Shown: positions 12,265-23,371 of the stretch, piece by piece
How the letters are laid out: every line of letters starts with the position of its first letter
Position numbering within the stretch: position 1 is the first letter of the stretch
Assembly: GCA_946122785.1 (NCBI GenBank)
Contig: CAMGYJ010000002.1
Coordinates: 57,623,703 to 57,687,702 of the forward strand
Direction of reading: 5' to 3'
Source: Linum tenue
Lineage: Eukaryota > Streptophyta > Magnoliopsida > Malpighiales > Linaceae
DNA: 64,000 nt
Program-made: the position numbers and the translations under genes
The notes under the pieces: model-generated
Told to the model about the DNA's origin: nothing
The model's input: only the letters and a program-made list of their open reading frames with translations
The model's database searches: none

Positions 12265-14378
12265 TTACTGTACAATGTCGTCGATGTTGTTGTTGTTGTT
12301 GTTAAGGGCTTGCTGGTTCAGCCTAGCAGCCGCCGCGACCGAAGCCGCCACCCCTGTCGGATGTGTGGTGAGGAACGGATCGTTCCTCATCTCTGCCCCC
12401 GCCACCCCTTCTGCGTCCTTCCTAGTCGCCGGCCTGTCCGCCGGCAGCTTTGCTTTCGCGTTCTGCATAACACAACACAACAATATAACACAACCCTCGC
12501 TATTAAGACGGATGTTGGGAAAGAAACAACAAAGAAAAAAAAACATATTAATTAAATTCTTACCGAGAGGACATCGGCGAGAGTGGTCTTCTCCTCGTCC
12601 TTGGTGGTCCTGGCGTTGAAGGTGGCCGCCGACTGAGCTGCCGCGGCAATACCGCCGGGGACGATGGTGGTCCGGCTGGTGGCTCTCACTTCTGCCGCCT
12701 GTATTGCTGCCGCATCGCTCCGCTCTACTGGCTTCTTCCCTGCCGTCAGCACCGCCGCTTCCAGCGCTTCCCCTATCGTCACGCCGCCTCCGCAGCCACC
12801 GCCCGGTACCCCTGTGGCCGCGGCCGAACCGCCCTGGTCAAACTTCCCCACGACCTGGGCACAGGAATCCATAATATGTAAAGAGAAATTTTATATTAAA
12901 TCTTAAAACCATATATTTTACTTTTAGGAACCCAAATCGATATCTGCTCGGATCGGAAGCAGTGGCGGATCCAGGAATTTTTTTATAGGGGTGTCCTCTT
13001 TAAAAAAAAAAAAAATTCATAAATAAGAAAATACATGACTAGTACAAATTTTAACAAAACAAAAGGCCACGACGTGTTTTCATATTCTGAAAAAGAATAT
13101 AAAATATACTCGACGTCTTCACTGCTCAACAAATCTATATATCATACTAGACAATACTATACGAACTGATCTCATATTCGAATTCTAACCTTGTTCTTTA
13201 TGTAACTCAAAGTTGAAAGACTCTTTTAACTCTTGCTGTGTAACTATAAAATCAATTAAATTAAGGATAACCCACAATTAGTTTAGTTGTTAGGTTTTGA
13301 AAATAGTTGGGGATAAGCAATAATGTTTTTACTATTTTTTAGTGTTTAAATAGATCAAGAAATGAGTTGCAACTTAAAGAATATGTTTAATAATAGTAGT
13401 GTCTTAAGTTTGAATAAGACAAACTACCATTTATAATTTTTTAATCTTATATAAACTACTACCGAGAGTAGTATAATCATTTTTTTCAAATTTAAGGGTG
13501 TCCCGGATTACCAATTATAATTTTTTTTCATAAGAAACTACAGCCTGGGATTGGATAATCGTTCTTCCAAATTTTAGGGGTGTCCCGGGACACCCCTAAA
13601 TGTCCATGAATCCGCCACTGATCGGAAACAAGGTGGAGAGGACTGCCTTGGGTCGTAACCCGACCAGCACTGAAAACGAGTACCTAATCTCGAACATTTA
13701 CAAGGGCTATACTAGCTTCGAATCCAGAGGGCGGGCTGAGCCGTGGCCCGGGACGGCCCCCTAGTTCTTGGTTGAGCACGCTATGACGCGCACATCAATG
13801 ACTTGTCACGATTAAACAAAGGAGAAATAAACCCTATTTTTAGCTGAATTTTAACGTAAAAGACAAATGTTCCCAACTTCCAAATAATACCATTTTGGCT
13901 AATTTTCAAAAGGATTTTGACAGATTGGGGCTTTTTCAATACAAGCACCATATAATTGTTGGAAGATAATACCGATTTGATTATTCTCGCTTCCCAAAAC
14001 GAAAATTGATTTGTCACGTTACTAGCTAGATGTGGTAAGAACAAAAAAAAAGGCATTGTTAGGCGATACCTGGCCGCCGACGGACTCGGTGATGACGGTC
14101 CTCCCGGCTGGGAAATCGGTCTCGGTGGCGCTAACCCCGAGGTCGTCAGCGACTTCGCTGGCGTCCCCGTGGCAGACGAAGCCAGCCCTCTCGTTCTTGG
14201 CCGCGGCGGATTGCATGACGGCAGCGGCGCCTCCCTTCTGGGTGTGTCCCGTCAGGGTGTTCTCCGCCGTCTGCATCATGGCGGCGTCCCTCGGGGCCAC
14301 CGCCTTCTCCGCCAGCTCCCCTTGCACCTCGAACAGATCCCCGTACCTTATCGCCTGCTGCTGCTGCTGCTGGCTCAT
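12265..14378 (-). CDS. Late embryogenesis abundant protein, group D-34 / seed maturation protein (SMP) family
   Basis: Three exons, 14378-14070, 12854-12564 and 12462-12265, join in phase 0 with GT-AG borders to give 265 aa plus a TAA stop, the usual length of this family. The start is the Met before a Gln run (MSQQQQQQ), followed by IRYGDLFEVQGELA. SMP-type signatures are visible: APRDAAMMQTAEN, HTQKGGAAAVMQSAA, ERAGF and TETDFPAGR in exon 1; TIGEALEAA, DAAAIQAAEVRAT and AAAAQSAATFNA in exon 2; and DAEGVAGAEM near the Asn-rich C-terminus. The protein is hydrophilic and Ala/Gly-rich, with no signal peptide. Family members accumulate in maturing seeds and protect cells on drying. Intron 1 (1215 bp) contains a hAT MITE. 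The promoter carries ABRE and RY motifs, fitting seed or ABA control. Confidence 0.9.
12960..13620. mobile_element. hAT-type MITE in intron 1 of the LEA gene
   Basis: The ends are inverted repeats, CAGTGGCGGATCCAGGAATT on the left and ...TGAATCCGCCACTG on the right, each followed inwards by a GGGTGTCC / GGACACCCC block. They are flanked by an 8-bp target-site duplication with one mismatch (ATCGGAAG 12952-12959, ATCGGAAA 13621-13628), as expected for hAT elements. There is no transposase frame in its 661 bp. It lies well away from the splice sites. Confidence 0.85.
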
Positions 14379-14439
14379 TTTCTTTTCTTGATTTCTCTCT
14401 ATTCTCAAAGTTACGTTTTGAACAAAGAGGCAATAAATG

Positions 14440-14541
14440 GATCGGGGTTATGTTTAAATATTAGATTGTGATGATGCATGGGACATGCAGGAGGAGCTTT
14501 TGCTACGTGGATTCTGGTAAGCGAGAGATCTGACACGTGGT
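14440..14541 (-). promoter_or_regulatory. LEA promoter motifs: two ABRE cores and two RY (CATGCA) elements
   Basis: ACGTGG cores occur at 14505-14510 (CTACGTGG) and 14535-14540 (GACACGTGG). RY-type motifs are TGCATG at 14475-14480 and CATGCA at 14484-14489. They lie 95-165 bp upstream of the start codon. A TATA-like TATTTAAA, read on the minus strand, is near 14450-14458. ABRE plus RY is the known pattern of ABI5/ABI3-controlled seed genes; here the regulation is inferred from sequence alone. Confidence 0.65.
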
Positions 14542-15526
14542 TGCTACCTCAGGAATTTCAACCAACACTTGGCAGGTTATGCGAGGGTATAGTTGATACC
14601 TAGCTACCTCCATTTCTTTCGTTCTCGCTTTTTTTTGTGGGATTAATTTTTGTGGGAAAGATTCCGTTTTGTTTATATTATTTACTATCCACCCTAGCTA
14701 ACTTTTACCCAGAATTGACTTGGTCGTAATTGGGGGTGAAAATCAAAGGATAAATCTTATCTTTACTCGAGTCCCTGACTTAATTCAGTGTGGTCCAACT
14801 TCCTTGGTTCTCTGCTTCATCTATTTCATGTTGATGGCCAAATTTCTGGCATTGCAAACTCTCCTGATATTTCATTTGCCCCATCTCACATACCAATAAG
14901 GTTACTTTAACCTGAAACATCTCTAACAATATGGCCAGAGGTTGTCTCTTACAACGATCCAGCTGTACTCGTATGTAAATTTCGCTTATTAAAACAACGG
15001 CCTTATGGACCGTTGCATGTTTATCACAATGACATACACCCCAACATTGCACCATGTTTCAGAACAACCATGGGGTGCACATCATATGGCCTCAAGTATC
15101 TCCAATCCAAAGTTTGAAGTTCGAATCTCTTAAGTAGCATTAACCAAAATATACATATATGACCCTGATGAAAATAAATATCAAATTAGAAAAAGTTATA
15201 ATAAAATCCACGACGTGTTTTCATCCCTAAAAATATTATAAAATGTATGTAGTACCTACAGTGTTCAACAAAAAAAAAAATTCAGTATATTCTACTATAC
15301 AATCACTCATGGACTTATCAATTTCGAATATTTATATAGTCCAAAACTGAAAAAAAAAATCATTCAATACATGTAGTTGAACCGAAAAATCAATACAAGT
15401 TTCTAAAACAATTAGACTAGTGTGATCCTAATGATGCACATAAGATTAATAAACTCTATGCACTATATTCTACTACCCTGATTAGGTCAAGTATAACCTT
15501 GTTAAGAGAGGTAGTATAGTAGCGAC
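14542..15526. other. Intergenic region, no recognised feature
   Basis: AT-rich DNA between the LEA promoter and the outer edge of the left inverted-repeat arm. A minus-strand open frame of 91 codons at 14780-15055 has no recognisable domain and no support. Confidence 0.4.
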
Positions 15527-15743
15527 CGAGTGCACTGAATGCACCCAAAAAAGTGAGTGCACCGAAGACGCCACCTGTAAATAGTATCAAATTATTCAAA
15601 ATACTTTAGCGAAATCAAGAAAAATATAATATAATACAATTACATAGACACAAGTAATGATAAAGGATGGAGACTCTTTTGTAATTTAAGTTTATTAATA
15701 ATAATTCTAATTATATTCCATAACCATTTTATTTTGAGGAATT

Positions 15744-16093
15744 TGACAATGCTATATAGCATTGGTGCTATAAGTTTTTGCTTTTATGGTACAACTTGAA
15801 GTTGTACATTTAACGTTATGGTACAACTTCATATTGTACCTATACTCTTTTGTACAAATTCTTTTATGGTACAACTTGAAATTATACCTTTATGTGATGG
15901 TACAACTTTAAGTTGTAAAGTTGTATCATAACATAAGTATACAAATTTCTTTATGGTACAACTTTAAGTTGTAAAGTTGTATCATAACATAAGTATACAA
16001 ATTTCTTTATGGTACAACTTGAACTTATACATTTAACGTTATGATACAACTTTAAATTGTACATTAAAGCGCCAATGCTTATAGCATATTGAC
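15744..16093. mobile_element. MITE at the outer edge of the left arm, made of TATGGTACAACTT repeats
   Basis: The terminal inverted repeats are TGACAATGCTATATAGCATT and its near mirror GCTTATAGCATATTGACA. Inside are repeated TTATGGTACAACTTGAAGTT and mirror phrases, including a 59-bp direct repeat near 15895 and 15954, so it can fold extensively. There is no coding capacity. The mirror copy is at 61361-61710. Confidence 0.65.
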
Positions 16094-17441
16094 ACGCTTC
16101 TACCGTCACACTAGAAAGTGGCCAAGTGTAACCACCTACTAATGCGTAGTATAGCGGGTTTAGTTCTAATTGTCAACCCGGGTCCTAGGTGTGATGACTA
16201 CTCCGTGAAAGTCTTGTTATCTAGCGGTTCAAGTGTAGTGAAGGTTCAATTAAACTAGCAAGCAAAGCAGTGACAGTTGTGTTCAAGTTGAGAGAGGTCA
16301 CCCGGATATGGTTCCCCCTAGACTGCAGTTAAGCTAGGTTGTGATTTACCAAGTTCAAGTTCAATGATAGTTATACTGCGGGAGGTTCTCAACAGTCTAC
16401 AGTCTCGACTAAAAGTCTCCAGACCCTCTCAATCTGAGTCCCCAGCGGGCGACTAACCTCCACCGAAGTAAACAGATTGAGGCCCTAACGAACCAAACCT
16501 CCTCTGTCGAAGTAAATCCGGTACAGAATAGTGAATTGACTCCTCGACTAAAGTCGTCAACTACCTTCAATCAAGGGTGCTCTATCAACCTAGGCAGATA
16601 TTCTCTTTCTAGGTCAAAGCAAAAATAGCAGGAATTTGATCAGGATTCATGCCATTCAAGAAATCAAACCTCAATTGAATATAATCATATCACTGAATTC
16701 GTACTTGGGTTCATACAATCAGACCTAACATACAAATCTAGGGTTCTTCATACCCAGGTGAATGAGAAAGTTACTCCATAGAGAGAGACAGAAAATCTAG
16801 CTCAGGCGGAAACCATATTGTGAAGGATGGGATTCTGCTTCTGGCAATCAATCAGCACTTCTCCAAGCTCAAGCCAGGCTCCAATGGTGATGAAGATCGA
16901 TCTAAGGCGCTTGAAGAATCAGGTTCGTCACTTTCTCTCTCTAGGTATACACTTTGTCTCGCTAAAACTCGAAACCCTAAAAAATCAGCCTTCTTTCCCT
17001 TAAAAACCAGCAGGCCGCGATCCCCGGTCGTAATCCCCGGTCGGGTATTTCAGGTACCCGGCCAGGGATTTTGAAACGCAGCGCAACAGTGAAGGGCTTA
17101 ATACCCGATCGAGGTCCAGAATACCCGATCGGGTATTTTTGCTCACTGGCCGGGACCCCTTCTGCCTTCTTGGCGTCCAAAAGCACGAATCCCCGGCCTC
17201 CTTAGCATTTTACCCGGCCGGGTATTTTAACTCCTGGCCAGGTATTTTGCTCTTCCAACGCCCTTCACTCCCATGTCTTCCTTTTCGACCCGAAACTCGT
17301 TTCCTCGCCTTCACGTCAACACCAAGTCCTGAAATATGACATAAACACACAACCTAGCGTGAAATCGGCTTAAAACACGAGAATCGACTCTCAAACGGCT
17401 CAAGAATTGAGGTAAAAACATGTGTAATTATTGGTCTATCA
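16094..17441 (-). mobile_element. Ty3/gypsy-type LTR with polypurine tract (left arm)
   Basis: Mirror of 60013-61360. On the minus strand a purine tract (TGTGGGGGAATT) ends just before TGATAGACC at 17441, the likely LTR start. The far border is set only by the MITE at 16093 and is uncertain. The LTR contains a row of short palindromes at about 17010-17250. No gag-pol of this element is present beside it. Confidence 0.6.
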
Positions 17442-20400
17442 AATTCCCCCACACTTAACCGTTTGCTTGTCCCCAAGCGAACCTAACTCAAACCAATGCA
17501 GCTCTCCAGACCTCTATAGCAACAAACAACTCTGATCGTCGGTAGAGGATTTCCTAGATCATATAGCAGCTTACGAGGTCAACTGGTTTTCTAAGACGTC
17601 CCCTATCTCTCTCAATGCGAGTACTAGACTCAAGCTAGGTTCATGAGAAGAAGTGGAAGTAAGACAACTAGTTCATGGGTAAAGGGACACACACCATTCA
17701 CAACCAAAGACTCATTGTACCGGGGTGCTCTTTCACTTCATTTCACCTTTGGAACCCCTTTTCACTTTCATTTACATTTCTTTTTTCTTTCTTTTTTTTC
17801 CTTCACTTGACGGGGGTTCCAACTGCAGTCTTTTGTACGGTCGACCCTTATTAGTCGAGCAAGAGCAATTTCTGTACATCTGGCACTCGCCAGAGTACTT
17901 CTTTTAACTCCTTTTTCTCAACTCGTGTGGAGGGTCAATGAAATTAAGGGGGGTCGGAAGCTCTACACCATATGCTGGAAAGAAGATGTCAACATCTTTC
18001 ATTTGTTTCAAATATCTCAATAGACGATGCTCCGCATCTAGATGATCCACTACAAAAAAGACTGGCAGAAGTGACGAAATCCTTCTGACGACACTGTTTT
18101 TTGGTTGGAAATAACCTTTTTTGTGGCAAAAATTTATTGTCCTCATAAAAATGTAAAATATTTGTCACGAACATCAATACTCGTCAATAATGTCCAAAAA
18201 TTTTGTCACTAAAAGTCAATTTTGCAAACACGAGGAACACCATCTCACTTTTACTGAGGACATTTCAACTTTTGTCACAAATACAAATTATTTATGACCA
18301 AATTGAAATAGGCGTCAGAAATAATATGTTTTTCTGACGCCAAAAAGAAGGGGAAAATTCCTGAATTTTATTTTTTGAATACACAAAATTTTCCTCAGAA
18401 AATGCTGTTGGAAATAGTATTATTTGTTAGGAATTTCCCTATCTCTCAGAAAAAACAAACCTTTTTATGAGGGAGCGTATTTAGTGGTTGATAAAAGTTT
18501 GCTAGAAAAGTTACTGGACAAAATGGTCATCACAAATGATTATTTCGTTGAAAAAACTTCGTGAGGAAAACACTTTTTATGAAGAATTTATATGTCGTCA
18601 ATAATATGCAAACAATGTCACATATAGAACATTATTGGCAAATTTTGCTTGTCGTTTCGTTACATATGAACAAATTCTTCGTTTTAAGAGTTGAAATTAG
18701 AACATTATTGGCAAATTTTGCTTGTCAAAAAAGTTTCGTTAATTAAAAATTCTTAAGGAAAAGGTCATGGATGTGCTCGAACCATGGATCTATTGTTCAC
18801 AAAATAAAGTCAAGGCCAGTTAGGCTGATTACATTTTATGTTAAATTCATATTGCGTTGAGTATTTATTCCTAACAAAAATCTATAAGCAACAGAGCGCT
18901 CTCTGTCTTCTATGCAAATTCATTCCCTTTCTTCCTCTGCAATAAAAGAAGGAAGTTGAGCAGATTCATTCCCTTTCTTCCTCTGCAATAAATGAAGGAA
19001 GTCCAAAGAAATTGATACAGGGAAACGGAGAAAGGGAGAAGAATCGAAACAATACTTGTTTACAAACCAAAGTCCAAAGATGATGGCTTTGTCCTATAAT
19101 TTAGGCATCATCTGTAAAGCAATAAAAATAATTGGCCTACATCAATTTACAAGAAAGTTCATCATTTTAATTGGTTATTACATTAGTTTTGGTCAAGAAG
19201 GCATGAGTTCGATTCTCCAAATTGCTTCCAATTACTTAATTAATTAAAAAAATTTAACCAAACTCTAAATTCATAATACGTAAATCCAACACAAAATTCT
19301 TAATTAATATTTGTACTTAATTCATAATACGTAAATCCAACACGTCATGTTCATTAGTTTTACTTGTGTGAGAGGATATTGTAGAAAACTTTGTGACATA
19401 CAGTAATCAAATAGCTCTAATTGTTTAATTTGAGTTTACAAATTCATAATTTAGTGTTGAATTCTCTATTCTCAAACGAGAATCAATCAAGAATTTAAGA
19501 AACATATCGTGGTCATTTTAATATTAATAAAATTAGTTTTAAAGGTTTCTATTTATACATCGTGCCCATTTTAAGTGAGATTCTGGCTACCCACTGATCA
19601 CATCTCAGTGGCTTGATTTGTGGGTTGTAGTTTACTTAGTTTAATTTGAGTATTTGTATATTTATTTTTGCCTAATTTATAGATTTATTTGTTTTATTTA
19701 ATTAGAACTAAAGGGGTGGGTATTTTATTAATTCCTTGAAAATGGAAGGACAAAGTACAGAGTATATAAAAAACTTTAACAACAAACCCTAAGTCCCTAC
19801 ACTTTCCTTCACTCGACAACTCATCATCTCGTCTCCTCTCTTCTTCAAGTCTTTTCCTTTTCAGCAGAAAAAACGATCCAACTTCCGTCCTACTCCACAT
19901 TCTGTTATATTTTCTTTCTTGGCCTCTCTGATCCTCTTTCTCGGCTATGGAGGAGAAGGTGAATTTCAATAATTTTTGTTGACTTTCGACCAGTATCAGA
20001 TGACACGGACGATGACGCAGAGGCACACAGAATTGAAATCTCACCGCCCACCGTCATCGCTCAGTCATGGAGATCTAAATCACAACCATCGTCCTCTAAA
20101 ATCTTACTAAAGTAAGTGTTTTGTAGGCCTTCCATTGAGTTGATTCACTCAATGGGGATTTTTTCCGATATTGAGAGCATGAAGAGAGCGCCATTATTAT
20201 ATTATATTTGTTTATTTATTTTAACATTAATACAAATGATATCCAATAAAATTATTAAAATCAAATTTATTTAATCATTATTAGGTTTTTCATTTACTTG
20301 AATAAACCACCTCTAGAGGTTAATTGAGATAGAATGATAAATATAATGACGTGGAATAACATTTTTTTAGTATAAATTTATACTAATTTGCAATATCAAT

Positions 20401-21112
20401 TTCATTTATTTTTCTTTAACTAGCAATTTGATGACTATAAATTTCATTTATTTCTCCAAGTCTATACACCGCATGCGCTCTACTCCTGGAGCTTTTCGTT
20501 TGAATTTAATTTTGCTCTTATTGAGGATGCACTGGAATGGATGGAAGGAGAGGAATAGTGACATTCTTAGTTATTGTTGTATAAGAATAATTGGGGGAAA
20601 CCACTTGCGAGAGTCTCTCAATATCGAATTAGCCTTCAATTATTCTCTTTTTCTATGGATGCTATCAATCGAATAACTTTCTTCCACTCACTTAGTTGCT
20701 TTCAACATAACCCCCCTTAGCCCCTTCGTCTCTTCTTCTATCTCACAATTGCTGGCCTACAAACCCTAAGAACTCCAGCTTTGTTGTTGATGAAGAACTG
20801 AGTGTTCCATTCTATGCTGGACGCTTCTGCAAGAGAAGCTTCTTTTGAAACTTGAATCAATTACTCTTTGTTGGGTAAGAAGTCTTCATTCCCTTCTATC
20901 ATTCGATTCTTTATGTTTCGTATAAAACCCAAGTTAAAAGGATTGCATGTTTCCCACTCAATTACAACTTAATTGCTTTGTGGTGGACGTTTCATGTGTT
21001 TCTCGTCTTTACCCATAACTAGTTTCCCTTTTATTATTTATGTTTCATATAAATCCCATGTTAAAAGGATTCCATGTTTCCCATTCAATTGTAACTTAAT
21101 TGCTTTGTGGTG

Positions 21113-21685
21113 TGTTGGGGATGCATACATTGCCCACGTGGGCTGGGCTGAAATGGCCCAAGAGGAGAGGCCGGAAGGCTGTGGAGTTGGGCCCGGCCCA
21201 ATGGCCCAGTGGCATGGAAGAGGTTGGCTCATGGATTGGGAGGAGCCTTCCCAGACGGGTGGGGCCATGACTCTGACATGAGGCGCATGCGGCAGAGAGC
21301 CTCAGGGGGGTCCAAAAGTACGGGTTTGGGGACCAGCTGACGTCATGCGCCTCTCTCTTCTGAACGGAGTGTCAGATGTTCGAGGCGCATAGCGCTTGGC
21401 CGTACGGTGCATTAAATGCGGGCCTGGCGAAGGGCGGAAGAGAAGGATGTTGGTCGGTCGGGCTTCGGGTATAAATAGTTGGGTTGGTGAACCTCATTTA
21501 CTCAGGTTGGAACTTCTCTCTAAAATTACTATTCACTTCTCTCTCTAGAAACGGTATCTGACTTGGGCGTTGGAGTGCTAACGAGTCCTTCCTTGGGCTC
21601 AGATTAGTCGTGTTGCGTGCAGGAGAGGGCGTGCTAGGGAGGCCACACGCGAAGGTTCGGGGCGCCTAGTTACGGGGCTCGAACA
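21113..21685 (+). mobile_element. Solo LTR (573 bp) inside the CACTA element, left arm
   Basis: Starts TGTTGGGGATGC and ends GGGCTCGAACA, with a perfect 5-bp target duplication TGGTG at 21108-21112 and 21686-21690. A TATAAATAG box lies near 21471. The sequence around it is a tandem copy of about 20945-21030, whose uninterrupted GTGGTGGACGTTTCATG shows the empty site. No internal retrotransposon region is present. Confidence 0.9.
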
Positions 21686-21782
21686 TGGTGGAAATTTCAT
21701 ACGTTTCTCATCTTTACCCAGAACTAGTGTGTGCTTACTTTTCTCTTTGATTTCATACCGTTTAATGTCAGGTTATTAGGTT

Positions 21783-21935
21783 ATGGCTACTGATCAAGTT
21801 GTTTCCCAAGAGATTAATTTGTCCCAAGACACTAGTCCAGTGATCCAAAGTTCACCCTCAAATGGTGATGCAACCATACCAGTGGATGTGAGTAGCACAA
21901 GAAACCGCACCCACCCGCCTTGTTGTCATCTCTAG
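21783..21935 (+). pseudogene. Captured exon-like segment in CACTA (left arm), unrecognised
   Basis: A leader-like stretch (from about 20750, ending GTTGGGTAAG at 20872-20881) is followed by an intron-like region and an ATG frame beginning MATDQVVSQEINLSQDTSP. A GTGAGT donor follows Val-Asp at 21887; without splicing the frame stops at 21935. It looks like the 5' end of a split gene caught in the transposon. I do not recognise the protein. The mirror copy is at 55518-55670 on the minus strand. Confidence 0.35.
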
Positions 21936-22937
21936 GCCTGTGGTTTGCAATTGGAGGAGGAAGAAATCGCAAAGGACAACGATAGTGGGTGGGAGAGGAA
22001 GCGACTGAGATTTGTTCATTTATTTTTTAATTAATAATTTTTATTAATAATGTATTATGATTTTCTAATATATATATATAGTTAGTTGTGAACACTAATT
22101 GTCATTGATATTAAAGAAAATATCATTGAATAATATTTTTTTGGTTTTTTTAATATATGATCATTAATTTTGTTGTTGGGAAATGCATAGACAATACTTA
22201 CGTATTGAGGTATTAAATGTATTTATCTAGTGTTCCGACGAAACCATTGCATCGTTAATAATTTCATTTTTGAGGAGTTCTTCATTCATGAGGACTTTTA
22301 CTCGTCAGAAATAACAAAAGGGTATTTTGGGAACAAAAAATTTTGCCTAATTATTCAACCTTTTCTGACAATAAACAAGTCATCACAACAACACATAAGG
22401 GTATTTTGGGGATGGAAATTCTAAAGTGTTATTAACAAAAAAATATTTTTGCTTACAAAAAAAATTCTCACAAATACTTAAAGTGACAAAATAATTTCCT
22501 TAGATATAGTTTTTCCTCTCTCACAAAAACTTTTCGTCAAGTTTTTTCCTCAAGGGTATTTCTTTTCTGATAACGATAAATTGGGTTTTGAGGATAATTT
22601 ATCCTCACAAAAATTTTTTTGTTTTTATGACGCGACTTTTTTTTGGGCTATTACCTACGGACCTTTACCCCATGACCCGCTAATGACCGTATTTCGTCAG
22701 AAAAAACTTTTAGTGACGAGAAAAGGCCTTTTGTGACGCCAATCGTCTGGTAACATCTGCCAGTCTTTTTTGTAGTGTGAGAAGTACGAGCTGCTCTAGT
22801 AAATTGACTCACCACCTGTACTGCATAAGCAATGTCTAGTATAATCATATAAGTAAGATAAATTAGACTGCCTACTATAATCATGTAAAAAGTATGATCT
22901 TCTAGCAACTCCCCACTGTCACGGCTAAGCTTTACGG

Positions 22938-23371
22938 GTCGTTTGCTTCATGGATTTGGAAAATAAAGCTTTTGGTAAAACTTGGATTTTGTAAAACCAT
23001 GGATATATGAAGGTTTTGGGGTTCACTATATACTTGTAAAATACCATTGTTTGTTTCATTGATTTCATGATGGACTTGGTTAATTAGATTTGCGTGCATG
23101 AAGTGAAAATGACCTACATTACCCTCATTGATATGAGATGAGAAAGATAAAAGGAGGGATAGTTTGGTCATAAATGATGGACTTTAAAGTCCATGATCAA
23201 GTCCCACCTTAAGAGGTGGAATTTTCAAGTCCATGGCACCCACGGATTTGGACCCTTAAAGTTCACGGGGCTCACAGATTTGTTGCCATAAAATACATGA
23301 AAAAAACAATGGACTTTGGACAAAGTCCATGATAGATCCAAATCTATCCTCAAATCCATGAAGCAAACGAC
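22938..23371. mobile_element. PIF/Harbinger-like MITE in the copia element, left arm
   Basis: Ends are the inverted repeat GTCGTTTGCTTCATGGATTT, with probable TAA/TTA target duplication. Inner inverted repeats (AAAGTCCAT / ATGGACTTT) are also present. It interrupts the copia pol frame between the reverse transcriptase and RNase H segments. Mirror copy 54088-54521. Confidence 0.75.

Larger units (their letters stand above)
18048..22777. mobile_element. CACTA (En/Spm-type) non-autonomous element, left arm
   Basis: Starts CACTACAAAAAAGACTGGCA and ends with the exact 22-bp inverted repeat at 22756-22777. The right-hand flank TGA (TCA on the copia strand) matches the 3-bp duplication seen in the mirror copy. 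Subterminal DNA is rich in TGACG / CGTCA phrases such as TTTTCTGACG. There is no transposase frame. It contains a solo LTR and a captured-exon-like segment. It is inserted in the copia RNase H region. Confidence 0.9.

Noticed and set aside
12275..12619. Long plus-strand open frames over the LEA gene (also 12664-12906 and 14032-14471)
   Set aside because: They lie antisense to the LEA exons and arise from the GC-rich Ala codons; no domain and no splice logic.
13640..13770. Possible RNA gene in the GC-richer stretch of LEA intron 1
   Set aside because: No tRNA cloverleaf or other RNA signature could be made out by eye.
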